In this document: positions 26,576 to 34,844 of the stretch, one piece after another
How positions within the stretch are numbered: the stretch's first letter is position 1
Layout: every line of letters starts with the position of its first letter
IMG/VR virus record: IMGVR_UViG_3300049489_001303
Location: 62,001-126,000 of that record
Strand: one strand, 5' to 3'
Length of the DNA: 64,000 nt
Source of the DNA: a virus
The notes under the pieces: generated by a model
Seen by the model: the letters and a program-made list of their open reading frames with translations, nothing else
Database searches by the model: none
Told to the model about the DNA's origin: nothing
Made by a program: the position numbers and the translations under genes

Positions 26576-26886
26576 GTATGATCGGCCCACCAGTTTGTTG
26601 GGGATGTTGAAACGGCATCGCTGATGGTTTCCGGGTAAATGAGGATGATCCTCCTGGTGGACATTCCACCTGGAGGATAATGAGCGATCATACATCAAAA
26701 AGTAACTGGCGGACTTCAGGGTCCAGGTGCAGAAACTGCATCACCGAAACCTTGCAAGGGCAGAGGACAAGCCTTAAACTTCCAGCCCGCGGCGCATTTC
26801 TCGAAGACTCGAGATGCGACGCCGGTGCGAAGTTTGAAGCCATTCAGCAGTTGCTTCCGGGGTGCTAACCACACCCCGGTTTTTTT
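26576..26886 (+). ncRNA. Structured non-coding RNA or 3' UTR after the polymerase gene
   Basis: No convincing gene lies in these 311 bases. A 9-bp inverted repeat (GTATGATCG at 26576-26584, CGATCATAC at 26685-26693) encloses a 118-nt unit containing a 12-position hairpin at 26649-26677 (TCCTCC and GGTGG arms). CCACCAG at 26587-26593 could instead pair with CTGGTGG at 26654-26660, giving two exclusive folds. A second domain is closed by AAACTTC (26776) and GAAGTTT (26829) around a strong hairpin at 26793-26818. A terminator ends the region. It fits no RNA class I can recognise by eye. Whether it has its own promoter or is cut from the polymerase transcript is not visible. Confidence 0.5.
26857..26886 (+). 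terminator. Rho-independent terminator
   Basis: CCGGGGTG and CACCCCGG form an 8-bp stem with a 7-nt loop, followed by seven T. It ends plus-strand transcription just before the convergent terminase stop codon at 26888. Confidence 0.88.
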
Positions 26887-26887
26887 G

Positions 26888-28510
26888 CTACTGGGTGAAC
26901 GTCAGATTGCCTGTGAGGATTTTGTGAGCAACCCACCCAAAGATCGCAGCGTGGAGACAGTCATCGGGTTTTGTGGGGTGTCTGTTCCAGATTTTACGCC
27001 CGGCCTTCGTGACCTCTTCAAAGACAGCCAGCATGTCATCTATGGCTTTCCCCATCAGAGAGAGGTCTGCAAACAGCATCTTCTCGCGCTTAAGCTCAAC
27101 GAAGAAGCTGTCTATCAGCGTGGTTCTGTCCGCCATATAGCGGTCGAGATCATTCCAGTTTATGGCCTTGGTCTGGGAACCATATTGAATCTGCAGGGTT
27201 CTGTGCGGGCCCAGCTTAGAGCGCAGCAGGCTGTTGGCTGTGTGCCCCTCACCCGCATCGCCCAGAACCATGGCCACGCCCCAGGCGTTGCACAGGTGGG
27301 CAATGTCATCGATAATATGGATAGGGTTCTTACCCTCGAAGATCTCATAGTACATTGTCATGAGCCGCTGGTCGCCGGGGCAGTATCCCCAGATCCACAG
27401 AGCTGTTCTGGAGATGCCCGTGGTGCCGCCGCCGCTCCAGTCCACTCCCGCCACATACTGACTGACCAGCTGCCGGTCCTTATCGTCAGGGCCCGTACGC
27501 TTCAGAGTCCTGCCAGTCATGCACAGGGCCTCGAGCTCTTCCTTGGAGATCATTCGAGCGCCCACGGAGTCGGACATGCCCAGAACCTCGTTCTTGAACA
27601 TGGTGGGCGACTGCTCACGGTGCTTGGTGACAATACGATTCCAGCGGCGTTCCGCGGCGTCTACAATATCCTGACTGCGGTAGATGGTCATGGCCGCCGG
27701 CACGTTGCGGGGCATGATCAGCTGGCTGAGGTGGAACCCCTGAATCTTATCCGCGGCGGTCTCCCCCAGGTGCGGTTTCAAGGGGTTCATATCCACCCAG
27801 TGGCCTTCCCGGGGATTCAGGTACTTACCGCATTTCAGACAAATGGGACCCTTGATGCCCATGGCTCGATCACTGTCAATGAACTGGTGCGTACCACACC
27901 CCTCACACTTCATCACCCACTCGGTCTGTGTGGAAAGGTCCCACAAGTACTGAATGGTGTTCTCTGTGGTCTTCGGCGTGCCGGCATAGGTCTCAAAACC
28001 ATAGTCAGAGTTCGACAGAGTTTCGTTGCCCACAGTGATGATCGGGTCGTACAGGAGGTCCTGAATCTCATCGTACATGTTTCTGTGGGTGGAGGGTCCG
28101 CGGAGGCGATCGGCGTTGTCGGTACCGTAAGCGAATAACATTTCGGAACCATTGGTGAATTGCTTGTGTAACACGCGATCGGTAAGCTCTGAGGTAAGGA
28201 AGATTTTATTCAGTATAGGTGAATAACGCATCGTCTTACTAACGCGTGTTGACGAGAACCGAACCGTTTGTTCTTTCGTGGGAGATACGAACATCGTCGA
28301 AAAATGTGGTATCAGAGCACACTCAGTAATGGAGAAGTTTGCCAGCGTGGTACTCTTTGCAACCTGTCGGCTTGTCTTGAAAAGTGTCCGGCGGTATCTT
28401 CCATCATAGAAAGCCCGGTGGGTGGGCCAATCGTCCAACCGAAAAGGCTTACCATCCAACAGGACCCAAGCTTCGGCAATAACACTGAGTGGGGCATTCA
28501 TATGCTGCAT
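26888..28510 (-). CDS. Terminase large subunit with inserted zinc ribbon
   Basis: 540 aa from the ATG at 28510; a GTG at 28528 or an ATG at 28501 are alternatives, and no strong ribosome site is seen. The ATPase has Walker A KTSRQVAKST (residues 45-54), Walker B MYDEIQDL with the catalytic Glu, and coupling motif TYAGTPKT. The RNase H-like nuclease has VAGVDWSGGG, VLGDAGEG and DDCLHA supplying its acidic residues. Residues 202-227 hold CEGC and CLKC, a zinc ribbon between the two domains. It powers packaging into the head and cuts DNA. No small terminase subunit is recognised nearby. Confidence 0.9.
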   Translation of the reverse strand: MQHMNAPLSVIAEAWVLLDGKPFRLDDWPTHRAFYDGRYRRTLFKTSRQVAKSTTLANFSITECALIPHFSTMFVSPTKEQTVRFSSTRVSKTMRYSPILNKIFLTSELTDRVLHKQFTNGSEMLFAYGTDNADRLRGPSTHRNMYDEIQDLLYDPIITVGNETLSNSDYGFETYAGTPKTTENTIQYLWDLSTQTEWVMKCEGCGTHQFIDSDRAMGIKGPICLKCGKYLNPREGHWVDMNPLKPHLGETAADKIQGFHLSQLIMPRNVPAAMTIYRSQDIVDAAERRWNRIVTKHREQSPTMFKNEVLGMSDSVGARMISKEELEALCMTGRTLKRTGPDDKDRQLVSQYVAGVDWSGGGTTGISRTALWIWGYCPGDQRLMTMYYEIFEGKNPIHIIDDIAHLCNAWGVAMVLGDAGEGHTANSLLRSKLGPHRTLQIQYGSQTKAINWNDLDRYMADRTTLIDSFFVELKREKMLFADLSLMGKAIDDMLAVFEEVTKAGRKIWNRHPTKPDDCLHAAIFGWVAHKILTGNLTFTQ

Positions 28511-28563
28511 AACGTTTACATGTAACACATTGAAAACAAAAACACAATAGGAGGGCTTTATTA

Positions 28564-29781
28564 ATGGCTTCAGAAAAGAAAGCAGACGTCAAGTACACCG
28601 AGATTCTCGACATTCCGCAGGTGACCATCAGCGAAGCCGAAGCGCATCTGCGCCTCAGCCTCGATTCAAATCAGCACCGCGGGGCTGTCATTCTGGTGGG
28701 AGAATCCGGCCTGGGAAAGACACAGATTGTTCAGCAGATTGCCGAGTCCACCGGACGCCGCCTGGCTATGTTAAATCTGGCGCAGTTCCTGACCATGGGA
28801 GCCGGTGTCCCACAGCGAACAGAGACCGGACACTTCACCATCGCCGTTCCAGATTTCTTTCCCAAACCGGGGGAGAAAGCCATCCTGTTCTGCGATGAAG
28901 TAAACCAGGGGGCTCCTCACTCCCTGGCTATGTTCTACAATCTGATTGAGGATCGTAGACTGTACAACTACGTGCTCCCCGACGATTGTTTGATCGTGGG
29001 CGCCATGAACCCCTCCGGAGGTTCCTACGCCGTGAGCGCCATTGAGCGCTCCCCCGCCTTCCGCCGGCGAGTGAAGTTCATGTACGTCATATCGGACTTC
29101 CGAGGATGGCTGGGACATGCAGCATCCACAGCGTTCCACAACGGAAGCAAGGGGCCGGCAAAGGGCAAAGCCTGTCATCCGAATGTTCTGGCATTCATAC
29201 GCGCCCACCCATCGGCACTGTACGATGGCCGCGCCAGAGACGCTGGCAAGCAGTACACCTGTCCCGCCACCGTGGAAACGGTATCAGAGGACTGCTGGAA
29301 TATGTTGGCCAACTGTGCTCATGCGCTGGACAGTGACTTCGCACACACACGATTCGCCTCGTCGATCGGTAACGCCATGGCCACCCAGCTGTGCGAGTAT
29401 ATCCGTGACAGCAGCACCACCATCGGCGCCGACGAGGTATTGACGAAGTACAAGACTGTGCAGGAAAAAGTGATTCAACTCCGGGACAATTCCGGGCAAG
29501 CCCAACTGGCGGACCTCTCTACAAACGTGGTGCAACTCATGTTCGCGACTACGCCCGACGTGGAAAAGACCGCGGACAACTTCCTGGCCTTTCTGCGAGA
29601 TCTTCCCAGGGATCAAATGGCCTCAGTCTGCACGTCCTTACGCACTGTCGCCTCAAACACCAACAGTATGGTCTACTTCCGACAGTTCATTATTGAGCTT
29701 AATGGGCGCCCGGATTGGTGTGCAATACAACAAGACATGGACCAGACTCACAGGTCCATTGCAGACAGTCTTCCGGCTTAA
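28564..29781 (+). CDS. MoxR-type AAA+ ATPase
   Basis: 405 aa, ATG after AGGAGGG. Walker A is VGESGLGKTQIV, Walker B AILFCDEVNQG, sensor 1 VGAMNPSGG, and an arginine-finger region lies at SPAFRRRVKF, all typical of MoxR-type ATPases. The last 150 residues are helical. MoxR ATPases usually work with a VWA-domain partner to assemble or activate other complexes; such a partner is encoded 1.8 kb downstream on the same strand (31598), with two minus-strand genes between. It starts a plus-strand unit divergent from the terminase. Confidence 0.88.
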   Translation: MASEKKADVKYTEILDIPQVTISEAEAHLRLSLDSNQHRGAVILVGESGLGKTQIVQQIAESTGRRLAMLNLAQFLTMGAGVPQRTETGHFTIAVPDFFPKPGEKAILFCDEVNQGAPHSLAMFYNLIEDRRLYNYVLPDDCLIVGAMNPSGGSYAVSAIERSPAFRRRVKFMYVISDFRGWLGHAASTAFHNGSKGPAKGKACHPNVLAFIRAHPSALYDGRARDAGKQYTCPATVETVSEDCWNMLANCAHALDSDFAHTRFASSIGNAMATQLCEYIRDSSTTIGADEVLTKYKTVQEKVIQLRDNSGQAQLADLSTNVVQLMFATTPDVEKTADNFLAFLRDLPRDQMASVCTSLRTVASNTNSMVYFRQFIIELNGRPDWCAIQQDMDQTHRSIADSLPA

Positions 29782-30536
29782 TCGACGGAAGTCAGTCTAC
29801 TCACCTCAGCAGCCATGTGCTGTGCCCTCAAATTAACGTACAGATAGCAAGACGCCAATTGTGCTAACTGAACGTCCAAAGCGTCCTCTCCGAAGCGTCG
29901 TTCGGAGAGGGCTTTCTTATCCAGATGTGCCCAACTCTTTTTTACCTCTCGGGCAAAATCTCGGTTCTCTTCCGGGAGCATATCCAGGAGGGCTTCCTCG
30001 GCCGACTCCAGGCTTCTGGGGGGTGTCACATAGCCTGCCCGGAGAAGGCAGACAGCGATGTACTGCTGAACGTCCTCATCGACCTCTGGCCGAGCCTCAC
30101 TGTCCGGGTCCATACCTCGCAGCAGAATAGCTTCGTACATTGCCCAAGACATCTGCGCAGGGTGGCATTCCAGAAGGCATTCAGGATCGAACATCTCCCC
30201 ACACAGGGACTTAACTCCGCGCTGAAACACCAGATTATCCCAGAAGAATGCCGGGTTACGGATGATAGAAATGGCTGCCATGATCCTGTTGCGGTCTTCC
30301 AGCGACAAGTCGAGCACGTGGTCTCTCAACAGTGTCATCCACAGTGTTTCAGGTTCCCAATAGAGAAAGTCTACACCGTAAAGAGCCCGCAAGGCCATGA
30401 TTAAGGCAGTGGCTGTGGAGTCATCGGACGTTCGAAGAACTTCGACAGCTTGCCCGTTGGCTGACGCCAGTTTACATATCTCAGGGGCAGCGGTTGGCAT
30501 CCACTCAGTTATGCTGGCGAGATCCTCTTCAATCAT
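29778..30536 (-). CDS. Unknown 252-aa helical protein
   Basis: 252 aa, starting at an ATGA overlap with the upstream gene, so the two are translated together. Almost entirely predicted helical, acidic, with a few cysteines (SLCGEMFDPECLLEC). No motif I recognise. It converges on the MoxR gene, sharing four bases at the stops, and its last 50 codons contain the inverted repeat that could terminate MoxR transcription. Function unknown. Confidence 0.7.
   Translation of the reverse strand: MIEEDLASITEWMPTAAPEICKLASANGQAVEVLRTSDDSTATALIMALRALYGVDFLYWEPETLWMTLLRDHVLDLSLEDRNRIMAAISIIRNPAFFWDNLVFQRGVKSLCGEMFDPECLLECHPAQMSWAMYEAILLRGMDPDSEARPEVDEDVQQYIAVCLLRAGYVTPPRSLESAEEALLDMLPEENRDFAREVKKSWAHLDKKALSERRFGEDALDVQLAQLASCYLYVNLRAQHMAAEVSRLTSVD
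29878..29915 (+). terminator. Terminator-like hairpin inside the convergent gene
   Basis: CCTCTCCGAA and TTCGGAGAGG form a perfect 10-bp stem with a 6-nt loop, extended by AAAGC/GCTTT after a 2-nt bulge; the T-rich end is short. It lies about 100 bases past the MoxR stop, within the coding sequence of the minus-strand 252-aa protein. Confidence 0.55.
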
Positions 30537-31522
30537 TTGCTGTAGGCTGCCAGTTGGCGTTCCAGGGTAGCTTTCATATCCGCGGGGAGCGTTGGGAGGA
30601 TCTGCTCGAGAGTCGCCAGGTCCACATGACCATTCGGGGCAATCTCCTTCGCAATGTCTTCTCCCAGAGCGTCCTGCCAGAAGGACAGTGGCAGACCCAT
30701 GAGAAGTGTTTTATTCTGCAGAGCACCCGCGGCCTTTGTGAACTGGGACGAGAACGCCGCCGTGTTGAACACCGTGCGGATGGGATCGTACAGCTTCTTG
30801 TCATAGAAGCCTTCCAGCCCCGCCTGTTTGTCCAGCACATCGATGAGCTTGGCCAGCTTGATCTGCTCTGAGCGGTCCATCAAGTAGGGCTGCACGCCGT
30901 TGACATCTTCAGCCAGCTTGGCAAACACCGGGGCGAGGGGGGAAGCAACCTTGATAGCAGCAACCTCACGCGCACGGATGCGATCGCGCAGAACCTGGGT
31001 GTCTGTGATTGTAAATCCAGCAAGTTTTTGGGTATCAGGCTGTAGCTCGACACCATAATGTTCGGCTATCTTCAGGAGGTTATAGCCAGCCTCGGTGCGG
31101 TCCTCAACCGTCATCTCAGCATACTTGTAGTGGTACGCCCCCTCGACCTCTCTGACATCCGCGGCAGATTTGACGGCAAAGCGCCTCTTCTCCGGGAGGA
31201 GGTAGTCCTCATGAGCTGCAACTTTGACCTGCTCGGACAACGCCGGAATATCGTACAGCTCTACGGCGTCGTTGAGTGTCTGCCTGACGTGGCGGGGAAG
31301 CTCTGAGGCCACTTTGCTATAGCCATAGGAGAGCGCTGTATGCTCCCGATTGTGAATGGGGAACATGCGCTTTTCCGGCCATGCAAATGCTTCTTTGGGG
31401 AGTCCTGCGAAGTCCTCGGGCGCCATACTGGCGGTCTTACACATCTCACGAATCTCGGGAAAACGATCAACTACTACGTGCAAATAGGCGTAACCCGGAT
31501 CTTTTGTCTGGTCTACTAACAT
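30533..31522 (-). CDS. Unknown 329-aa phage protein
   Basis: 329 aa from the ATG at 31522 after a GTGAGGTG site; a GTG two codons earlier is less likely. The first third contains FAWPEKRMFPIHNREHTALSY, which reads like a segment I have seen in other large phages, but I cannot give it a family name. The rest is helical, with many Ala and Leu and no membrane segment. It is the first gene of a two-gene minus-strand operon with a good sigma70-like promoter. Possible structural or internal virion protein; this is a guess. Confidence 0.65.
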   Translation of the reverse strand: MLVDQTKDPGYAYLHVVVDRFPEIREMCKTASMAPEDFAGLPKEAFAWPEKRMFPIHNREHTALSYGYSKVASELPRHVRQTLNDAVELYDIPALSEQVKVAAHEDYLLPEKRRFAVKSAADVREVEGAYHYKYAEMTVEDRTEAGYNLLKIAEHYGVELQPDTQKLAGFTITDTQVLRDRIRAREVAAIKVASPLAPVFAKLAEDVNGVQPYLMDRSEQIKLAKLIDVLDKQAGLEGFYDKKLYDPIRTVFNTAAFSSQFTKAAGALQNKTLLMGLPLSFWQDALGEDIAKEIAPNGHVDLATLEQILPTLPADMKATLERQLAAYSK

Positions 31523-31558
31523 AGTCACCTCACGGTTGGCGAAACGCTAACTACGTGA

Positions 31559-31587
31559 ATTATAGCTTTGCAAACATTGTAAAGCAA
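31559..31587 (-). promoter_or_regulatory. Sigma70-like promoter of the 329-aa/252-aa operon
   Basis: On the minus strand TTGCTT, a 17-bp spacer and a perfect TATAAT. The -35 matches three of six positions. Transcription would start about 30 nt before the ATG at 31522. On the other strand the same bases include the ribosome site of the gene at 31598. Confidence 0.6.
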
Positions 31588-31597
31588 GGAGTAATGA

Positions 31598-33172
31598 ATG
31601 ACTGCTGAAAACGGTAAGTCTCTCTTCAACATCCCCCCTGATGAAAAGCTGAGCGCCTGGCTGGCCTGGCTGTTCTCCCCACGTGGCGGCAGCAACTTCT
31701 GGGGGCGCATCCTGAATGGGTGCGACCGCCGAATTGAGCGGGGCATGGGAACCATGGCCGTGGCAATGTCCAAGAGGGGAAAGTACACATTCCTGTGGGA
31801 TCCGGAATGCGTCAAAGATATGCCCGACGCGGAGGGCATGATGACTCTGGTCCATGAGGCTGCCCATCTGGCCTACTGCCACCTGGAACGTATGCTGACC
31901 CTAAAGAACCGCCTGGCTGATCCTGCGAAGTTCCGGCATCTGATGCCCATCTATAACATCGCAGCCGACATGGTTGTCAACGACATCGCCGTGCGCCCAA
32001 TGCTCAAGGACTCCAAAATCAAGGGTGAGCAATACAAAGATCGCTTTGTGTTTCCCGAGAATAACGACCCGAACAACCCTCGACGAAGTTACCCTCCAGG
32101 AAAAACCTTTGAAGAGTACGTGGCTCTTCTGCTGGAGGACCTCAAGAAGCCCCCACCGCCGCAATCAGGTGACTCCAATGATCCTGGGAAGCAATCAGGT
32201 GGCGCCAGTAGTTCTAAGAAGCAATCAGGTAACTCTTCTGCCACCAAGAAGGAACCTTCCAATGAAGATGGGGAAGGTGGCAGTGGTGAGGGTAGTGAAG
32301 ATGACGAAGACTCAGACTACAGCACAGAGCTGGCCGAGAGTCCTTCTGAAGAAGAGTTCCCTCAATGGTTACTCGACGAGCTGTCCAAGGGCATGCCCCA
32401 CATTGCATGGGAGAAGGTCTTTGAAGAAGCTACTGACGGGGAGGTTGAACGGGCCATTGATAATGCTCACAAGCAGGCGCAGAGCCTCGTGCGTAAGGCT
32501 ATAGCCGCACACGAGAAAAGCTGTGGAAGCCTCCCACTGAGTATACGCACGGCGACCGACAGCCTGCTGGAAGAACCTAAGGTTCCATGGCAACAGGTGC
32601 TCAGGTCTCATCTACGGTCGGCTGTAACCTACAAGATGTATGATAGCCTGGTGATGCCCAGCATGGCGCTGATAAGCTGTGACGAATATGAGCCTTATCC
32701 AGGCCTGCAACCCGAAATGATCTTCGTCATCAAGGCCTACTTCGACACCTCCGGAAGTATGTCACACAGTGACTTCCGGGATTGCTGCAGTGAGCTGGCC
32801 GGAATCATAAGGGACGTAGAGGGTGTCTCTGTCCGGCTCATCATGTTCGACGCCGGGCTCCAGTTTGAGGCCAACGTGAGTAGTGATGATGAGGATCTTC
32901 AAGAAATGCGCACCAGGCTGCGCTACGGTGGGGGTGGTACTTCGTTCAATGAGCCAATGAAAAATCTGGCTGGAATAGACACCGACGACGATTGGGTGCG
33001 GGGAGCTATACGCCTCCCGGAAAACCCCAAAGCAGACATGGGGATCATGTTCACTGACGGATACGCTCCCATGCCTGAAGACTTACCTGACGTGCCTGTT
33101 ATCTGGTGCCTTACCCGAAACGGGAGAGAGGACTCCGTTATGAACATTGTAGTCAGAATGGAAGACCAATGA
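31598..33172 (+). CDS. VWA-domain protein with metallopeptidase-like N-terminus (DUF2201 type)
   Basis: 524 aa, ATG after AAGGAG. The N-terminal domain has LVHEAAHLAYCHLERM, an HExxH-type zinc site, and NIAADMVVNDI downstream, as in DUF2201 putative metallopeptidases. A low-complexity acidic/Ser/Lys stretch spans about residues 185-250. The C-terminal VWA-like domain has the MIDAS motif DTSGSM, GGGGTSFNEP and MFTDGY. Proteins of this build pair with MoxR ATPases (28564). It is the first gene of a four-gene coupled operon that includes a reverse transcriptase. Role unknown; probably remodelling or proteolysis of a protein complex. Confidence 0.85.
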   Translation: MTAENGKSLFNIPPDEKLSAWLAWLFSPRGGSNFWGRILNGCDRRIERGMGTMAVAMSKRGKYTFLWDPECVKDMPDAEGMMTLVHEAAHLAYCHLERMLTLKNRLADPAKFRHLMPIYNIAADMVVNDIAVRPMLKDSKIKGEQYKDRFVFPENNDPNNPRRSYPPGKTFEEYVALLLEDLKKPPPPQSGDSNDPGKQSGGASSSKKQSGNSSATKKEPSNEDGEGGSGEGSEDDEDSDYSTELAESPSEEEFPQWLLDELSKGMPHIAWEKVFEEATDGEVERAIDNAHKQAQSLVRKAIAAHEKSCGSLPLSIRTATDSLLEEPKVPWQQVLRSHLRSAVTYKMYDSLVMPSMALISCDEYEPYPGLQPEMIFVIKAYFDTSGSMSHSDFRDCCSELAGIIRDVEGVSVRLIMFDAGLQFEANVSSDDEDLQEMRTRLRYGGGGTSFNEPMKNLAGIDTDDDWVRGAIRLPENPKADMGIMFTDGYAPMPEDLPDVPVIWCLTRNGREDSVMNIVVRMEDQ

Positions 33173-33750
33173 TCTACTTGGTCAGATCCAGGGGCGTAAC
33201 TCTCAACCGGTTGCGCCACACACCAGTCATCAGATTTCCCTTCAACACTTGCTACATCGCCAAGACCGGCGCCCCCGATACTCAACGACTTCTTAGGGCC
33301 CTCAAGTACGCAGTCACTATTCCGGTAACCTCCGGCATGGTGAGTGCCCTGGGAGGACTCCTGTCGTGCACCATTACCACGTTCGAAGGTATGGGTGGGT
33401 CTCGACCGGTGATAACAGCCGACATACGCAACATCCTACCCCGCCTGGCAGAAGAAAGGGACGACCCTTCGTTCATAATCCCCCTGTATCTTCAGGCAGA
33501 TGAGAATCGGGAATACCGTGGCAGACGACCTCTGACTAAGGCCTTCCGTCCCGGATACTGGGTGAGGGAAAGCCTCCCTGAAGTCGTCCCGGAGATGACA
33601 CTGCATCAACTCAATCAGAAGCCAATCAGTGCCTGCTCCAAATGTTTGAATGTCATTGACCTACACTCAGGAGACTGCTCACCCGGCTCCACCGCGTGCC
33701 AGCGCTCTATGTGTATCATTGTTACTCCGGAGAAGCCATGCACAGAGTAA
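33169..33750 (+). CDS. Cys-rich 193-aa protein of the RT operon
   Basis: 193 aa, beginning in an ATGA overlap with the VWA gene. The N-terminal 150 residues are mixed alpha/beta with basic patches. The C-terminal 40 residues carry six cysteines (CSKCLNVIDLHSGDC, then two Cys), likely a zinc or Fe-S site. I do not recognise the family. It overlaps the RT gene by 13 nt, so the two are made together and it is a candidate RT partner. Confidence 0.65.
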   Translation: MIYLVRSRGVTLNRLRHTPVIRFPFNTCYIAKTGAPDTQRLLRALKYAVTIPVTSGMVSALGGLLSCTITTFEGMGGSRPVITADIRNILPRLAEERDDPSFIIPLYLQADENREYRGRRPLTKAFRPGYWVRESLPEVVPEMTLHQLNQKPISACSKCLNVIDLHSGDCSPGSTACQRSMCIIVTPEKPCTE

Positions 33751-34844
33751 GTTTCGAAGAAATAGATCCCACTGGATTTCCTGAGAATCTTCCCTTCATC
33801 ATAGACGACGTAACGCTGGCAACCACACTGAACACTTCCCTTAAGGGGCTCTGGAGTGTGCTGCACAACGTGAATGGACAATATCGCGTCTTCCCGCTGG
33901 ATAATGGTAAAGGCAAGATCCGAATAATCCACGCCCCGTCACCATTCATGAAATGGCTTTCCACAAATCTCAGGTACACCCTGCTGGAGCCCCTTCAGGA
34001 AGAGCTAGGGGAACACGTTACTGCCTATCGGCCCGGCCGCAGGATTGTAGACGCTGTAAAACGCCACATCCCCGCCTGCCCGATATGTGATAGGCCTGAC
34101 CCCTGGTTGCATCAAACGCATTCGTGTCCCCGTGACGGATCCTCGATACATCTGGACCTCAAGAATTTCTTCAACAGCACCCGACGGGCGTGGGTCAGGG
34201 GATACTTCAAGAGCCTGGGTTATGGTCATACCGCGGCCAGCTACATGGCTTCTCTGTGTACCTGTGTTCTCAAAGAGAATCCGGATCGTTGGGGGGTTCC
34301 GCAAGGGTCCCCTCTGTCGGGAGCCATCTGTAATCTGGTGGCGGACAGCCGCCTGGATCCGGGGATCCTGAAATACTTAGAGACCCTCAATAAGTCTCCG
34401 CGCTATCAAGGATCCTTCCAGTGGGTGTATTCCCGCTACTCCGACGACCTTGCATTCACTTGTGGTCACTCACTAACAAAATCAGAGATCAAGGATTTCC
34501 TCAGAGATATTTGCCGTCTTATACGAAAAGCCGGATACGACGTAAACATCCAGAAAACACGATGGACACATCGTGGTTGGAGAAAGCATCTGCTTGGTGT
34601 GAATATGAATCAGTCCGTAAACCCCGACCCGTACCTGTACAAGAAAGTACGTGGGATACTTCATCGCTGCAGCAAAACCAGCCTTGAAGAGCAAAGTGCT
34701 CTGGCAAAAGAGCTTCATGACATCGACGACCTGCCATCATGGCTTATGGGGCAGATCAATTGGATAGCCCAGCTGAACCCCGTTAAGGGTGATCGCCTGA
34801 AGACCCTGTATCAGTCCCTGAAAACAAAAGAAGGTGATGCATGA
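33738..34844 (+). CDS. Retron-like reverse transcriptase with zinc-finger insertion
   Basis: 368 aa from the ATG at 33738 (CCGGAGAAGCC before it); an earlier ATG at 33696 gives a worse site. Fingers: KIRIIHAPSPFMKWL and VTAYRPGRRIVDAVKRH, as in retron RTs. Palm: motif A LDLKNFF (residues 139-145), GVPQGSPLSGAICNL, and catalytic YSRYSDDLAF with two aspartates (236, 237). Thumb: GYDVNIQKTR, then LLGVNMNQ where retrons have a VTG motif. Residues 114-130 hold CPIC and further His/Cys, an apparent zinc finger between fingers and palm. No maturase, integrase or other fused domain is present, and no non-coding RNA is possible directly upstream, because the preceding genes overlap it. Role unknown. 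Confidence 0.88.
   Translation: MHRVSFEEIDPTGFPENLPFIIDDVTLATTLNTSLKGLWSVLHNVNGQYRVFPLDNGKGKIRIIHAPSPFMKWLSTNLRYTLLEPLQEELGEHVTAYRPGRRIVDAVKRHIPACPICDRPDPWLHQTHSCPRDGSSIHLDLKNFFNSTRRAWVRGYFKSLGYGHTAASYMASLCTCVLKENPDRWGVPQGSPLSGAICNLVADSRLDPGILKYLETLNKSPRYQGSFQWVYSRYSDDLAFTCGHSLTKSEIKDFLRDICRLIRKAGYDVNIQKTRWTHRGWRKHLLGVNMNQSVNPDPYLYKKVRGILHRCSKTSLEEQSALAKELHDIDDLPSWLMGQINWIAQLNPVKGDRLKTLYQSLKTKEGDA

Noticed and set aside
26572-26887. tRNA or group I intron in the post-polymerase gap
   Set aside because: No cloverleaf with a CCA end and no P/Q/R/S-type intron core. The hairpins do not fit either.
26825-28138. Long plus-strand frame opposite the terminase (437 codons)
   Set aside because: It is antisense to a protein with clear terminase motifs, has no ribosome site and no recognisable product.
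33169-33738. Standard retron with RNA upstream of the RT
   Set aside because: The upstream DNA is coding and overlaps the RT start, leaving no room for a local msr/msd RNA.
33738-34844. Diversity-generating retroelement around the RT
   Set aside because: No template/variable repeat pair with adenine-specific changes, no C-type-lectin variable protein, and the RT lacks the DGR-type motif. The repeated segments in the large fibre differ mainly at synonymous sites.
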